From contig NZ_KE386573.1 of assembly GCF_000427685.1 (NCBI RefSeq), forward strand, positions 1,348,938 to 1,412,937: a DNA stretch of 64,000 nucleotides, read 5' to 3'. Shown in pieces: positions 15,666-23,701 of the stretch; position 1 is the stretch's first letter; each line of letters starts with the position of its first letter. Source of the stretch: Haloplanus natans DSM 17983. Its GTDB lineage: Archaea > Halobacteriota > Halobacteria > Halobacteriales > Haloferacaceae. Both the position numbers and the translations under genes were made by a program. The notes beneath the pieces were generated by a model. That model ran no database searches and was not told the origin of the DNA. It worked only from the letters and a program-made list of their open reading frames with translations.

Positions 15666-15979
15666 GGCGCGCCGGCGATGACGAACAGCGAGTCGGCCTC
15701 GGCGTCGATCCGTCGGGTCGCATCGGGGTCGACGCGCAGGGCGTCGCCGGCCGCCATCGACACCGTTTCGTCCTCGACCGTGATGGTCGCCGCTCCCTCG
15801 ACGAGGACGTACACCTCCTCCTCCCCGTCATCGGCGTGGTCGTGAGCCATACCGCTCCAGCCTGCTTCCACGTCCAGCACCGACACGCCGAGGTTCGCAC
15901 AGTCCAGGGCGTCGCGCAGGAAGTGAAGCCCGTCACCGACCGGATCGACGTCGTCGTAGTTGACGAGTGCGTGTGCCAT
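15662..15979 (-). CDS. Cupin-domain protein
   Basis: A 105-residue single-domain cupin. Motif 1 has the His pair in GMAHDHADDGEEEVYVLVEG; motif 2 is degenerate (GDALRVDPDATRRID, no His). It is the size of small metal-binding cupins that act as isomerases, dioxygenase-like enzymes or sensors; substrate unknown. It is the third gene of the leftward series antiporter, TrkA-C protein, cupin (34-nt gap). The TGA stop lies inside the last bases of the tnpB element (TTCAC at 15661-15665), so the insertion supplied the stop codon and may have changed the last residues. Confidence 0.85.
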   Translation of the reverse strand: MAHALVNYDDVDPVGDGLHFLRDALDCANLGVSVLDVEAGWSGMAHDHADDGEEEVYVLVEGAATITVEDETVSMAAGDALRVDPDATRRIDAEADSLFVIAGAP

Positions 15980-16013
15980 ACTCCGACGGTCGGCCGCGAC
16001 GGATAAAAAGGGT

Positions 16014-16496
16014 CTACTCCGGTTCGACCAGCGCGTCGAGTTCGGCCTGTTCCTCCCGCGTCCCGACCGCCACCAGCAGGTCGCCGGGTTCGAGCGCCGT
16101 CTCCGGTGCCGGGTTCGAGATGGTCTCCTCGCCACGCTGGATCGCGATGATCGAGGTGCCAGTCTCCGTTCGCACCCGTGAGTCCCCGAGGGTCTTGCCG
16201 GCGACCGGCGAGTCGGGCACCACTTCGACCCACTCGATGATGGCGTCCCCGAGGGGCACCGACAGTGAGTCCACGTCGACCGACTCGAAGTACGCACCTT
16301 CGAGAATCGAGCCCAGTCGGTTGGCCTGTTCGCCTTTCAGATCCAGGATTTTCTCGCCATCGGCGTCGGAGCCGTCCCGGCGGAAGAGTTCGCACCGGCC
16401 GTCGTGGTGGACGACCACCACCACGCTTCGCTCCCCCGTGAGTTCGAGTTCGAACTTCCGGCCAACGCCGGGCACCTCCGACTCGTACACCCGCAT
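16014..16496 (-). CDS. TrkA-C domain regulatory subunit of a K+/H+ antiporter
   Basis: A 160-residue soluble protein. The N-terminal half (MRVYESEVPGVGRKFELELTG) resembles the KhtT-type sensor domain; the C-terminal half (about 80-155: VVPDSPVAGKTLGDSRVRTETG...IIAIQRGEE...LEPGDLLVAVGT) is a TrkA-C (RCK-C) ligand-binding domain. Together with the adjacent CPA2 antiporter it forms a KhtT/KhtU-like pair in which the TrkA-C protein gates cation efflux in response to a nucleotide such as c-di-AMP. The start is 40 nt after the antiporter stop, in the same operon. Confidence 0.88.
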   Translation of the reverse strand: MRVYESEVPGVGRKFELELTGERSVVVVVHHDGRCELFRRDGSDADGEKILDLKGEQANRLGSILEGAYFESVDVDSLSVPLGDAIIEWVEVVPDSPVAGKTLGDSRVRTETGTSIIAIQRGEETISNPAPETALEPGDLLVAVGTREEQAELDALVEPE

Positions 16497-16536
16497 ACCC
16501 CAACTCCTCGCGGTTTCGGGTTAAGCGTGTCGTCCA

Positions 16537-17727
16537 TCAGACGGTCACGAACCGCTCGAACCATCCGGACGCCCCCATCAGCGTCGTCCCCAGCGCGCTC
16601 ATGACGAGGACGTAACCCACGGCGGCGGCGTAGATGGTGCGGGCCGTCTCGGGGGCGAGCGTCCCGCCGGCCGCCGAGAGCGCCACCGCGGCGATGATGA
16701 GCGAGAACTCGCCACGGGTGACCATCGCCAGCCCGACCCGAAGCGAGCGGCGGTCGTCGAGGTCGTACGTTCGGCCGCCGAGGAAGCCGCTGAGAAGCTT
16801 GGTTGGGGCCGTGACGACGACCAACAACAGGATGACGCCTGTAGCCTCGACGACCACGAACGGGTCGGTGACGACGCCGATCCAGAAAAAAAAGACCGCG
16901 GCGAAGACGTCCCGAATCGAGGAGAGCGCGGTCTCTAGGTCGTGGACATACTCCGTCGAACTGAACGCCATGCCGACGAAGAAGGCGGCGACGGCCTCGC
17001 TGACGCCGACGGCGAGGGCCGCGCCCGCGAGCAGGACCGTCACCCCGACGGCCCGGAGGATGAAATACTCCGTAGAGGGGGTGTCGAGGAGGCGTTCGAA
17101 CAGCGTCGTCCCCGCGGCGACGAGGACGAGGAGGAAGGCGATGAAGGCGAAGGCGACGCCGATGGCGCGGGCCGCCGACCACACGTCGCCGCCACCCGAG
17201 ACCAGCGCGACGACGACGGCGAGGTAGACGGCGACGACGAGGTCCTCGAAGACGAGGGTGCCGAGCAGGGGGCTGCTCTCGGGGTTGGCGATCCACCCAA
17301 GATCGAGCAGCGATTTCGTGATGATGGCGCTGGAGGAGATGTAGACGACGCCGGCGAGCAGGAGTGCGGGCAGGGGGTCGCCGAACAGGTAGACGCCGAG
17401 GGCGAGTCCGACCCCGAAGTTGACGACGAGGTCGATCACCCCCGCGCGTCCGATGCGTTCCTTGTCGGCCAGCAGGCGCTCCAGGTTGAACTCCAGTCCG
17501 AGAAAGAACAGGAGGAAGACGATGCCGAGTTCGGCGCCGATGCCGACGAACTCGCTCGCCGACACGGCGGGGAGGCCGGCGGCCCCGAGGACGAACTCGT
17601 TCAGGCCGATGCCCGCGAGGATGTAGAACGGGATGGGCGAGAGGTCGAGTCGGGCGGCGAGTAAGCCAACGGCGCCGATGGCCGCGAACATCACGCCGAC
17701 TTCGAGCAGGCTCGTCTCAGCGGCCAT
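16537..17727 (-). CDS. CPA2-family cation/proton antiporter (Kef/KhtU type)
   Basis: Start at ATG 17725-17727 (MAAETSLLEVGVMFAAIGAVGLLAARLDL) gives about 396 residues with 11-13 hydrophobic segments and the conserved PFYILAGIGLNE, ELGIVFLLFFLGLEF, TLVFEDLVVAVYLA and MVTRGEFSLIIAA motifs of CPA2 antiporters. It lacks the C-terminal RCK-N domain of KefB/C; the separate TrkA-C protein downstream takes that place. It should exchange K+ (or Na+) for H+ across the membrane, relevant to the very high K+ of haloarchaea. First gene of the operon antiporter-TrkA-C-cupin. Confidence 0.92.
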   Translation of the reverse strand: MAAETSLLEVGVMFAAIGAVGLLAARLDLSPIPFYILAGIGLNEFVLGAAGLPAVSASEFVGIGAELGIVFLLFFLGLEFNLERLLADKERIGRAGVIDLVVNFGVGLALGVYLFGDPLPALLLAGVVYISSSAIITKSLLDLGWIANPESSPLLGTLVFEDLVVAVYLAVVVALVSGGGDVWSAARAIGVAFAFIAFLLVLVAAGTTLFERLLDTPSTEYFILRAVGVTVLLAGAALAVGVSEAVAAFFVGMAFSSTEYVHDLETALSSIRDVFAAVFFFWIGVVTDPFVVVEATGVILLLVVVTAPTKLLSGFLGGRTYDLDDRRSLRVGLAMVTRGEFSLIIAAVALSAAGGTLAPETARTIYAAAVGYVLVMSALGTTLMGASGWFERFVTV

Positions 17728-17922
17728 CGGCCCATCCTCCGTTCGATCGCTCGTCGTCGCGAACGGCGCCGACCCGTACCGGCCCACCCGGGGTCCGGCC
17801 CGCCTCCGTATGCATATCCTACGCCGACCCGTTCCAGGGGTATCAATCTCCCGCCATCGATGTCTCAAACGGCCGTCTGTGCCTTCACGAGTGATTTACT
17901 CGCGGCCGCCGACGGAGCGGCC

Positions 17923-18722
17923 ATGCGCCGACACAGACACGCACTCGCCGCCATCGGCCTCGCACTGTTGCTCGTAGCCGCCGGCTGTTCGGCCGGCACC
18001 GACTCCCCGGGAGCGACCACGGAAACGCCGGTGGAGCGCACGCCAGCATCCGAGACGGAGAGCACCATCCACGTCGCCGGCAGCGGCAGCGCGGACGCCG
18101 AACCGAATCAGGCGGTCGTCCGGGTCGCCGTCGAGGCCGTCGGTGCCGACGCCGCGACTGCCCGGCGTCGTCTCGCCGCGAAAACCTCGCCTATGCGAGC
18201 GGCGCTCGACGACATCGGCATCGACGACGATCGAATCACCACGGAACGCTACGACATCTACCGGGATCGGCGGCGTCCGCGTGAGGACGGTGTCGACCCC
18301 CGCGTTCAGACCGCGCGCCCCACGACTTCGAGATCACGGTCGCCGACCCCGACCGCGTCGGCGAAGTGATCGACACCGCTGTCCGCAACGGCGCCACCGA
18401 AGCCGCCGACGTGTCCTTTACCCTCTCGACCGAGTGCCGCCGGACCCTCGAACGGCGGGCCCGGAGCGCCGCGATGGCCGACGCCCGGTCGAAGGCACGC
18501 GCCCTCGCGACCGACGCGAACCTCACCGTCACCGGGGTGCAGGTGATTCGGACGGCACGGAGCGGCGCGCCCCGTCCCGTCGACGCCGGGGCGGCGATGA
18601 CGGAGACGCCCGTCCCGACCGGCGCGTCCCCGTCCGACATCGAATCCGGGCCGGTCTCCGTGACGGCGACGGTTCAGGTCGTCTACGAGGCCCGTCCTCG
18701 GACGAACGCGACCGCCCGATAG
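17923..18722 (+). pseudogene. SIMPL (DUF541) lipoprotein, frameshifted
   Basis: The 5' part starts at ATG 17923 with a lipoprotein signal (LLLVAAGCSAG lipobox) and a SIMPL domain start (STIHVAGSGSADAEPNQAVVRVAVEA). The remainder (HDFEITVADPDRVGEVIDTAVRNGATE... to VQVVYEARP) is in a second frame and runs to TAG 18720-18722. A one-base loss in the C5 run at 18297-18301 accounts for the shift: continuing in the other frame from there gives a readable join (PPRSDRAPHDFEI). The protein would be an outer-face membrane-anchored SIMPL protein. Either a recent frameshift or a sequencing error at the C run. The stop codon lies in the palindromic repeat that begins at 18718. Confidence 0.75.
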
Positions 18723-18798
18723 TGATATACGTCATCGCTGGTGGTTCGTCGGCACGGGTGGGCGAACCACCGGCACACAGGTACGATACACACTACGA
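18718..18798. repeat. 81-bp palindromic repeat at the SIMPL gene end
   Basis: Ends GATAGTGATATACG and its imperfect complement CGATACACACTACGA; centre CTGGTGGTTCG/CGAACCACCGG forms a strong stem. The first bases (GATAG) contain the TAG stop of the SIMPL gene. Same architecture as the copies at 26904, 28797 and 30623. Confidence 0.75.
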
Positions 18799-18841
18799 GA
18801 CGGACCGCCGGTACTGACGGACGACGATCCGTCTTGTCCGG

Positions 18842-19360
18842 TTAGTCGAGGAGGCGCCCGTGTTCGTCGATTTCGCCGTTTCGAATCCGGGTGCTGCTGA
18901 TTCGGTCGCCGTCCTCGGCGACGACGAAGGGCGGAGTGTGGATTTCGAGGGGTCGGAGGCCGTCCGCCTGCCGTGCCCGGTTGAGTTCGTGGGCGCGATG
19001 CTGCGCCTTCGCCTCCGGTGAGACGACGAGGGCGTCCACGTCCGCCCGTGTCGCGGCCGGGCCGCGTTCGTCCGTCAACTCGACGATTTCGTAGGTGGCC
19101 GTGTAGGCCCCGGCCGTCTCGTCGAGTTCGGCGTCGAGGGCCGCCCGCCGCTCCTCGAAGGGGCCGAGGAGGTCGGCGTGAGTGGGGTCGCTCCGCGTCC
19201 GCTTTGCCAGTTCCGTCGCGGTGAGGCCGACGATCACGTGTCCGTCGCCGGGGCCGTCGTGGCTGGCCGTCTGGAACGCGTCGTGTAGGAGGGCACGATG
19301 CCCGTTGTGGATCGGCGTGAACGTGCCGCCGAGGATCACGGTTCGATCGGCTCGGCTCAT
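18842..19360 (-). CDS. coaD: Archaeal-type phosphopantetheine adenylyltransferase
   Basis: Start at ATG 19358-19360 gives 172 residues: MSRADRTVILGGTFTPIHNGH carries the nucleotidyltransferase HxGH motif (HNGH), and ISSTRIR near the C-terminus is the second signature (ISSTxxR). Length and the GGTFTPIHNGHRALL start match the archaeal PPAT family, which transfers AMP from ATP to 4'-phosphopantetheine to make dephospho-CoA. Lies alone between the palindromic repeat and a divergent usp gene. The longer upstream frame has no support. Confidence 0.88.
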   Translation of the reverse strand: MSRADRTVILGGTFTPIHNGHRALLHDAFQTASHDGPGDGHVIVGLTATELAKRTRSDPTHADLLGPFEERRAALDAELDETAGAYTATYEIVELTDERGPAATRADVDALVVSPEAKAQHRAHELNRARQADGLRPLEIHTPPFVVAEDGDRISSTRIRNGEIDEHGRLLD

Positions 19361-19449
19361 ACGTCGGCATCGCACCTGAGTCACGTCAACGTGCCGGACC
19401 CACGGGAAGAATGACAAATAGTTAATTGGTGTGCGGCTGTAGGGTGGAT

Positions 19450-19875
19450 ATGGGACCGATCTTACTGGCGACGGACGGGAGCACGGACGCACGACAGGCC
19501 GCCCGTGAGGCGCTTGACCTCGCCGAGGACCGTAACGCCACGCTCCACGTCGTCTGCGTCGTCGACGAGCGACGCTTCGACGACCCCGCTCTCAGTTCGG
19601 CCGAACTCGCGACCATCTACGCGGAGGATCACGCGGTCGTGTCCGTCGACGAGGTGGTCGGGATGGCAGAGGGTCGACCAGTGACGGTCGAGGGGGACAC
19701 CCGCCACGGCATCCCGGACGAGATCATCGTCGAGTACGCCGACGAGGTGGACGCGGACACCATCGTCATCGGCGAACGCGGCGACCACGAGGAACACTTC
19801 TCCGGCGTGGGCCGGCACGTCAGGGCCGCGACCGACCGGGACGTGATGATCGTCAAGGCCGACTCCGAGTCGTAA
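19450..19875 (+). CDS. Universal stress protein (UspA family)
   Basis: A 141-residue single Usp domain: ILLATDGSTDARQAAREALDLAED at the start and the ATP-binding signature GERGDHEEHFSGVGRHVRAATDRDVMIV at the end. Residues 39-80 are shorter and more acidic than usual. Start at ATG 19450 (MGPILLATDGS) is fixed by the family N-terminus. Haloarchaea have many such genes with unassigned stress roles. It stands between the divergent coaD and the truncated ATPase gene. Confidence 0.9.
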   Translation: MGPILLATDGSTDARQAAREALDLAEDRNATLHVVCVVDERRFDDPALSSAELATIYAEDHAVVSVDEVVGMAEGRPVTVEGDTRHGIPDEIIVEYADEVDADTIVIGERGDHEEHFSGVGRHVRAATDRDVMIVKADSES

Positions 19876-19977
19876 CCGCCGCCCCTGCGGCGCGTGGCTT
19901 TATTTGCCCTACCGACGGATATGCGACGGAATGGGGGAAGCCGTCGTCCGACCCGTCCGGCGCCCTCACGTCGAGCC

Positions 19978-20961
19978 ATGAGCGCCTCGTCAGGCGATGA
20001 TGTCGACGGCGACGTGGACTGGCACACCCTGTCCGCCGAGGAGGCGGTCGAGCGTCTGGAGACGGACGTCGCGGGACTCGACACCGACGAGGCCCGTGAC
20101 CGCCTCGACGCCTACGGGCCCAACGAGATCACCGCGAGCAACGAGTTGTCGCCGTTCCGAATCCTCCTCGCGCAGTTTCAGGATTTCCTCATCTACCTGC
20201 TCCTCCTTACCGCCGCTCTGTCGCTCGGGATCGGACTACTTCCGGGGTACGACCCCGACTACGCCGACGCGACGCTGATTCTCCTCATCCTCCTCGCCAA
20301 CGGCGTCTTCGGGTTCGTCCAGGACTACCAGGCCGAGAAATCCATCGCCGCGCTCCGCGAACTGTCGTCGCCCGAGGCGACCGTTCTGCGGGAGTGCGAC
20401 CCGACCGTCGTCGACGCGACGGCCGTCGTTCCCGGAGATATCCCCGTGCTCGAAGCGGGGGATTCGGTTCCGGCCGACGCCCGTCTCGTCGAGACGACGG
20501 AGCTACGGATGGACGAGTCGGTCCTCACCGGCGAGAGCACGGGCGTCGCGAAATCGGCCGAGTCGGTCGCCGCCGAGACGCCACTGGCCGAACGGGCCGA
20601 CATGGTCTACATGAACACCCCGGCCGTCGAGGGCCGGGCGCGGGCCGTCGCGGTGCGGACGGGGATGGACACCGAAGTCGGGAGCATCGCGACCCAGATT
20701 CGCTCGGCACCGGACGAGCCGACGCCGTTCCAGGCGGAGGTTGACCGCCTCGGCAAACGGATCGGCTACGGCATCGTCGCGCTCATCCTCGTCGTCGTTG
20801 AGGTGGTTTGCATCGAAGTGATCCAGTCGCGCTACGAACTCTCGTTGCACTCGAACCCCTGGCTGGTCGGCGCCATCGCGACGACGATGGCGATGGCGAT
20901 GGTGATCTGGGCCGTCTCCGAGCCGACGATGTTGCCGACGACGAGGTCGCCCGCGCTGTAG
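19978..20961 (+). pseudogene. Truncated P-type (Ca2+/cation) ATPase, N-terminal third
   Basis: From ATG 19978 (MSASSGDDVDGDVDWHTLSAEEAVERL) the product has the cation-ATPase N-domain, two membrane segments, and the actuator domain with DESVLTGEST (TGES), as in P2-type ATPases of about 880-900 residues. The homology ends near residue 275 (nt ~20800), just at the third membrane segment; there is no PEGL, DKTGT or hinge. The remaining ~50 codons read antisense to a cation/Ca2+ exchanger fragment. No transport function is expected from this piece. Confidence 0.82.
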
Positions 20962-21146
20962 TAGGCGGCGTAGACCGACGTGACCATCTCCGGGACCGAC
21001 GTGCCGATCGACACGAGCGTCACGCCGATGAAAAAGGGTGAGACGCCGTAGTAAAGCGCCAGATCCCCCGCTCCAGTCACTGCCCGGTCGGCACCCAACA
21101 CGAGCGCCGCCAATCCCCCGAGAAAGAGCGCGGCCTCGACGAGCAT
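20832..21146 (-). pseudogene. Truncated Na+/Ca2+-exchanger (CaCA family), N-terminal part
   Basis: Read from ATG 21144-21146 (MLVEAALFLGGLAALVLGADRAV) the product shows the first half of a CaCA exchanger repeat including the alpha-1 signature SPFFIGVTLVSIGTSVPEMVTS and GDLVVGNIVGSETAQI. Homology stops near nt 20870, after about 95 residues of the normal ~320; the last residues to the stop at 20832 come from unrelated sequence shared with the end of the truncated ATPase frame. Together with the ATPase it marks a deletion or rearrangement junction. Confidence 0.78.
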
Positions 21147-21247
21147 CAGGTCCACAGTCGATCCGGGGGTGCTAAAGCGTGGGCGCTCCTCGCCACGGTG
21201 TGACAACGTCCCGATGTTTATAGCCCGTGCCGCTCTCACTCCGAGCT

Positions 21248-21290
21248 ATGCCCGCCGTCCGACGACTCGTCCTCGACGTACTCAAACCCG
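21248..21290 (+). pseudogene. Start of a DUF211 gene, truncated
   Basis: An ATG at 21248, about 30 nt after a TATA-like TTTATAG (21215-21221), opens MPAVRRLVLDVLKP, the characteristic N-terminus of haloarchaeal/archaeal DUF211 proteins (about 95 residues). Homology ends after the KP, and the frame continues into sequence I do not recognise. The promoter and first 14 codons appear to be all that remains, beside a tRNA gene that may have been an integration target. Confidence 0.6.
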
Positions 21291-21545
21291 TAGGATTCGT
21301 TCGTCACCAAGAGTTGAAGCGGGCCGACAAGCCGGAACGGCCGGACCGATCGATTGGCTGTCTTCACCCACAATTTGGTTACTATGAGTCTTGTCCGGGA
21401 ACGATGGAAACACCAACCGCCAAGACTCGCCGGGATTCTGAACCACGGGAGGACGGTCGCCTCGCGCCGCTCGGCGCTGCGACTTCCCTGATTAAAATCC
21501 CGCCTCGACCATTCTCACTCCCTCGCCACGGCTCGGTCGTTCCGA
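21291..21545. other. Unassigned sequence between the DUF211 stub and tRNA-Ala
   Basis: About 255 nt with open but unconvincing frames on both strands. It joins a broken DUF211 gene to the 3' end of tRNA-Ala, so it is probably the residue of an element that entered through the tRNA and decayed. No integrase fragment is recognisable. Confidence 0.4.
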
Positions 21546-21617
21546 TGGACTCGCCGGGATTTGAACCCGGGGCCTCTCCCATGCCAAGGGAGTGATCTAC
21601 CCCTGATCTACGAGCCC
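21546..21617 (-). tRNA. tRNA-Ala (anticodon GGC)
   Basis: Minus-strand 72-nt cloverleaf: acceptor GGGCTCG/CGAGTCC including the G3-U70 pair that identifies alanine tRNAs, D arm GATC/GATC, anticodon stem CTCCC/GGGAG with loop TTGGCAT, T arm CCGGG-TTCAAAT-CCCGG, discriminator A at 21546. No CCA encoded. Its 3' end faces the decayed region 19978-21545. Confidence 0.95.
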
Positions 21618-21850
21618 GCGTCGCAACGAATCGTACCGCGGTCCGAATAATAAGGGCTTCGACTCGTCCGTATGCGGGGCGGTCACACCGGCCTCGAGGC
21701 CTTCGAAACGGTTTAGTGCTCGATTCCCGAACGGTTCGACGGGAACGGCGCGACCGCAAATCCGACTCGCCTTCGGGCTTGGGATTGCGGGAGTGCGTGT
21801 ACCGATCAGGTGCACATACGCTTCTGCGGTCCGTGCAGTTCCAATCATCT

Positions 21851-22315
21851 ATGGCACGAATGCACACCCGCCGCCGTGGCTCGTCCGGATCGGACAAGCC
21901 GGTGGCAGACGAACCCCCGGAGTGGAGCGACGTAGACGAGGCAGACATCGAGGAGCGCGTGGTCGAACTCGCCGAGCAGGGCCACGACCCGAGCGTCATC
22001 GGGATGAAGCTCCGTGACGAGGGCGTGAAGGGCACGCCGATCCCCGACGTGAAGTTGGCAACGGGGAAGAAGCTCACGGAGATTCTCGAGGAGCACGACG
22101 CCGACGGCGACCTGCCGGCGGACCTCCGGAATCTGATGGAGCGGGCGATTCGCCTGCGCCGGCACATGGAGACGAACCCACAGGACCACCAGAACAAGCG
22201 CGCGCTCCAGAACACGGAGTCGAAGATCCGTCGCCTGGTCAGCTACTACCGCGGCGACGCGCTCGACGAGGACTTCAGGTACAGCTACGACGTGGCCGTC
22301 GAACTGCTGGAATAA
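21851..22315 (+). CDS. rps15: 30S ribosomal protein uS15
   Basis: A 154-residue archaeal-type S15: N-terminal extension MARMHTRRRGSSGSDKPVADEPPEWSD typical of archaea/eukaryotes, then the S15 core (DLRNLMERAIRLRRHMETNPQDHQNKRALQNTESKIRRLVSYYRG) that binds 16S rRNA helices 20-22. First gene of the operon rps15-recJ-like-pcc1-rps3ae; the next gene begins 1 nt after its stop. Confidence 0.97.
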   Translation: MARMHTRRRGSSGSDKPVADEPPEWSDVDEADIEERVVELAEQGHDPSVIGMKLRDEGVKGTPIPDVKLATGKKLTEILEEHDADGDLPADLRNLMERAIRLRRHMETNPQDHQNKRALQNTESKIRRLVSYYRGDALDEDFRYSYDVAVELLE

Positions 22316-22316
22316 G

Positions 22317-23468
22317 ATGTCGACCGCGCCCGCAACGCCGGCGGACGCCGTCGCCGCGAGCGACATCGCCGCCGTGCTCCGCGAGGCCCCGTTCGTTCGG
22401 GTCGTCGCGGCCGCCGACGGCGATTCGCTGGCCGCCAGCGGCGTTCTCGCGCGGGCGTGCAGGGAGTTATCGATCCCCTTTCAGGTGCGCGTCGATCCGG
22501 TGCCCGATCCGGCGCCCGGCGAGGGCGACGACCTCGTCGTCGGCGTCGGCGCGGCGGGCGGCGATATCGCGCTTGCAGGCGCCGAGGCGGCCAGTCTCGT
22601 CGCGGCCGCGGTGGCGCGCGAACTCGGCGTCGCGCCCGACCCGATGCTGGCACTCGCCGGCGTAGCGTCGGCGGGTCGGCCGCTGGATGCGGGTGATGCG
22701 GCGACGCTGCTCGATGCGGCCCGCGAGCGCACGACCGTCGACCGTCGCCCTGGCGTAGCGACGCCGACGGCGGAGCTCGCGGACGGGGTGACACACTCGA
22801 CGCTCGTCCACGCGCCGGTTTCGGACGACCCCGAGGCGGCGGCAGCGGCGCTGTCGGCGCTCGGTATCCCGTCGACCCCGAGCGACGAGGACCGGCGACG
22901 GCTCGCGTCGTGGCTAGCCATCGAGGCGACGGCGTCGTCGGCGCGGGCCGCCGAGGCAGTCGAGTGGGCACTTCGCCCGCACGCGACGCCCGAGGCGCCG
23001 TTCGCGTCGATCGAAGGCTTCGGCGACGCTCTCGACGCGGTCGCACGCGAGCGGCCGGGGACGGGTGTCGCCCTCGCTATCCGCGACGACGACGGCCTGC
23101 GGACGGCGGTCCTCGACGCGTGGCGCGATCACGCGCGGGCGGCCCACGGGGCTGTGACCGCGGCGACGACGGGCCGGTACGACGGCGTCCTCGTTGCCCG
23201 CGTCGAGTCGGACGACCCCGGCCGACTCGGGACGGTCGCGCGGCTCCATCGGGATTATCGGTCGCCGGAGCCGGTCGTCTTGGCCGTCGGCAACGACGCG
23301 GCGGCGGCCGCGAGCGTCGACGACGCACGCCTCGGCGACGCGATGCGCGAAGCGGTGCGGTCGGTCGACGCGGACGGATCGAGCGCCGGCGACGCTCGGC
23401 AGGCGACGGCGCGGTTCGACGGAATAGATGTATCGAGGTTCAGCACGGCGTTCAGGGAGGCGCTATGA
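22317..23468 (+). CDS. DHH-family exonuclease-like protein (archaeal RecJ-type)
   Basis: A 383-residue Ala/Asp-rich protein in the position held by a DHH/RecJ-like phosphoesterase in haloarchaeal ribosomal operons. The N-terminal motif (RVVAAADGDSLAASGVLARACREL) is the DHH domain's first Asp motif (normally ADxDG(D)xS), and GDDLVVGVG matches the following strand. The classical DHH triplet is not visible: many haloarchaeal members of this operon are degenerate and may be non-catalytic partners, comparable to Cdc45-like proteins. It likely acts with KEOPS or replication factors, but no activity can be promised. It overlaps pcc1 as ATGA. Confidence 0.7.
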   Translation: MSTAPATPADAVAASDIAAVLREAPFVRVVAAADGDSLAASGVLARACRELSIPFQVRVDPVPDPAPGEGDDLVVGVGAAGGDIALAGAEAASLVAAAVARELGVAPDPMLALAGVASAGRPLDAGDAATLLDAARERTTVDRRPGVATPTAELADGVTHSTLVHAPVSDDPEAAAAALSALGIPSTPSDEDRRRLASWLAIEATASSARAAEAVEWALRPHATPEAPFASIEGFGDALDAVARERPGTGVALAIRDDDGLRTAVLDAWRDHARAAHGAVTAATTGRYDGVLVARVESDDPGRLGTVARLHRDYRSPEPVVLAVGNDAAAAASVDDARLGDAMREAVRSVDADGSSAGDARQATARFDGIDVSRFSTAFREAL

Positions 23469-23701
23469 AACGCGCTTGCATCGAGACGACCCACGACGAC
23501 GCGACGACGATTGCGGCCGCACTCCGGCCGGACAACACGCCGTCGATGTCGACGGACGTGACGGACGACGTCGTCCGTACGACGATCGAACGCGACACCG
23601 TGGGCGGCTTGCAGTCGACCGTGGACGACTACGTGGTGAACCTGACGGTCGCGGCGACCGTCACACGAACGGCACGCGGACACAGACCCAACCATGAGTG
23701 A
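23465..23701 (+). CDS. pcc1: KEOPS complex subunit Pcc1
   Basis: A 78-residue protein starting MKRACIETTHDDATTIAAALRPDNTPSM, the pattern of Pcc1/CGI121-type small KEOPS subunits (beta-alpha fold that dimerises two Kae1 molecules). KEOPS makes the universal t6A37 modification of tRNAs reading ANN codons. The start overlaps the upstream stop (ATGA) and the end overlaps the start of rps3ae by 8 nt. The position between recJ-like and rps3ae genes is conserved in haloarchaea and supports the call. Confidence 0.88.
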   Translation: MKRACIETTHDDATTIAAALRPDNTPSMSTDVTDDVVRTTIERDTVGGLQSTVDDYVVNLTVAATVTRTARGHRPNHE

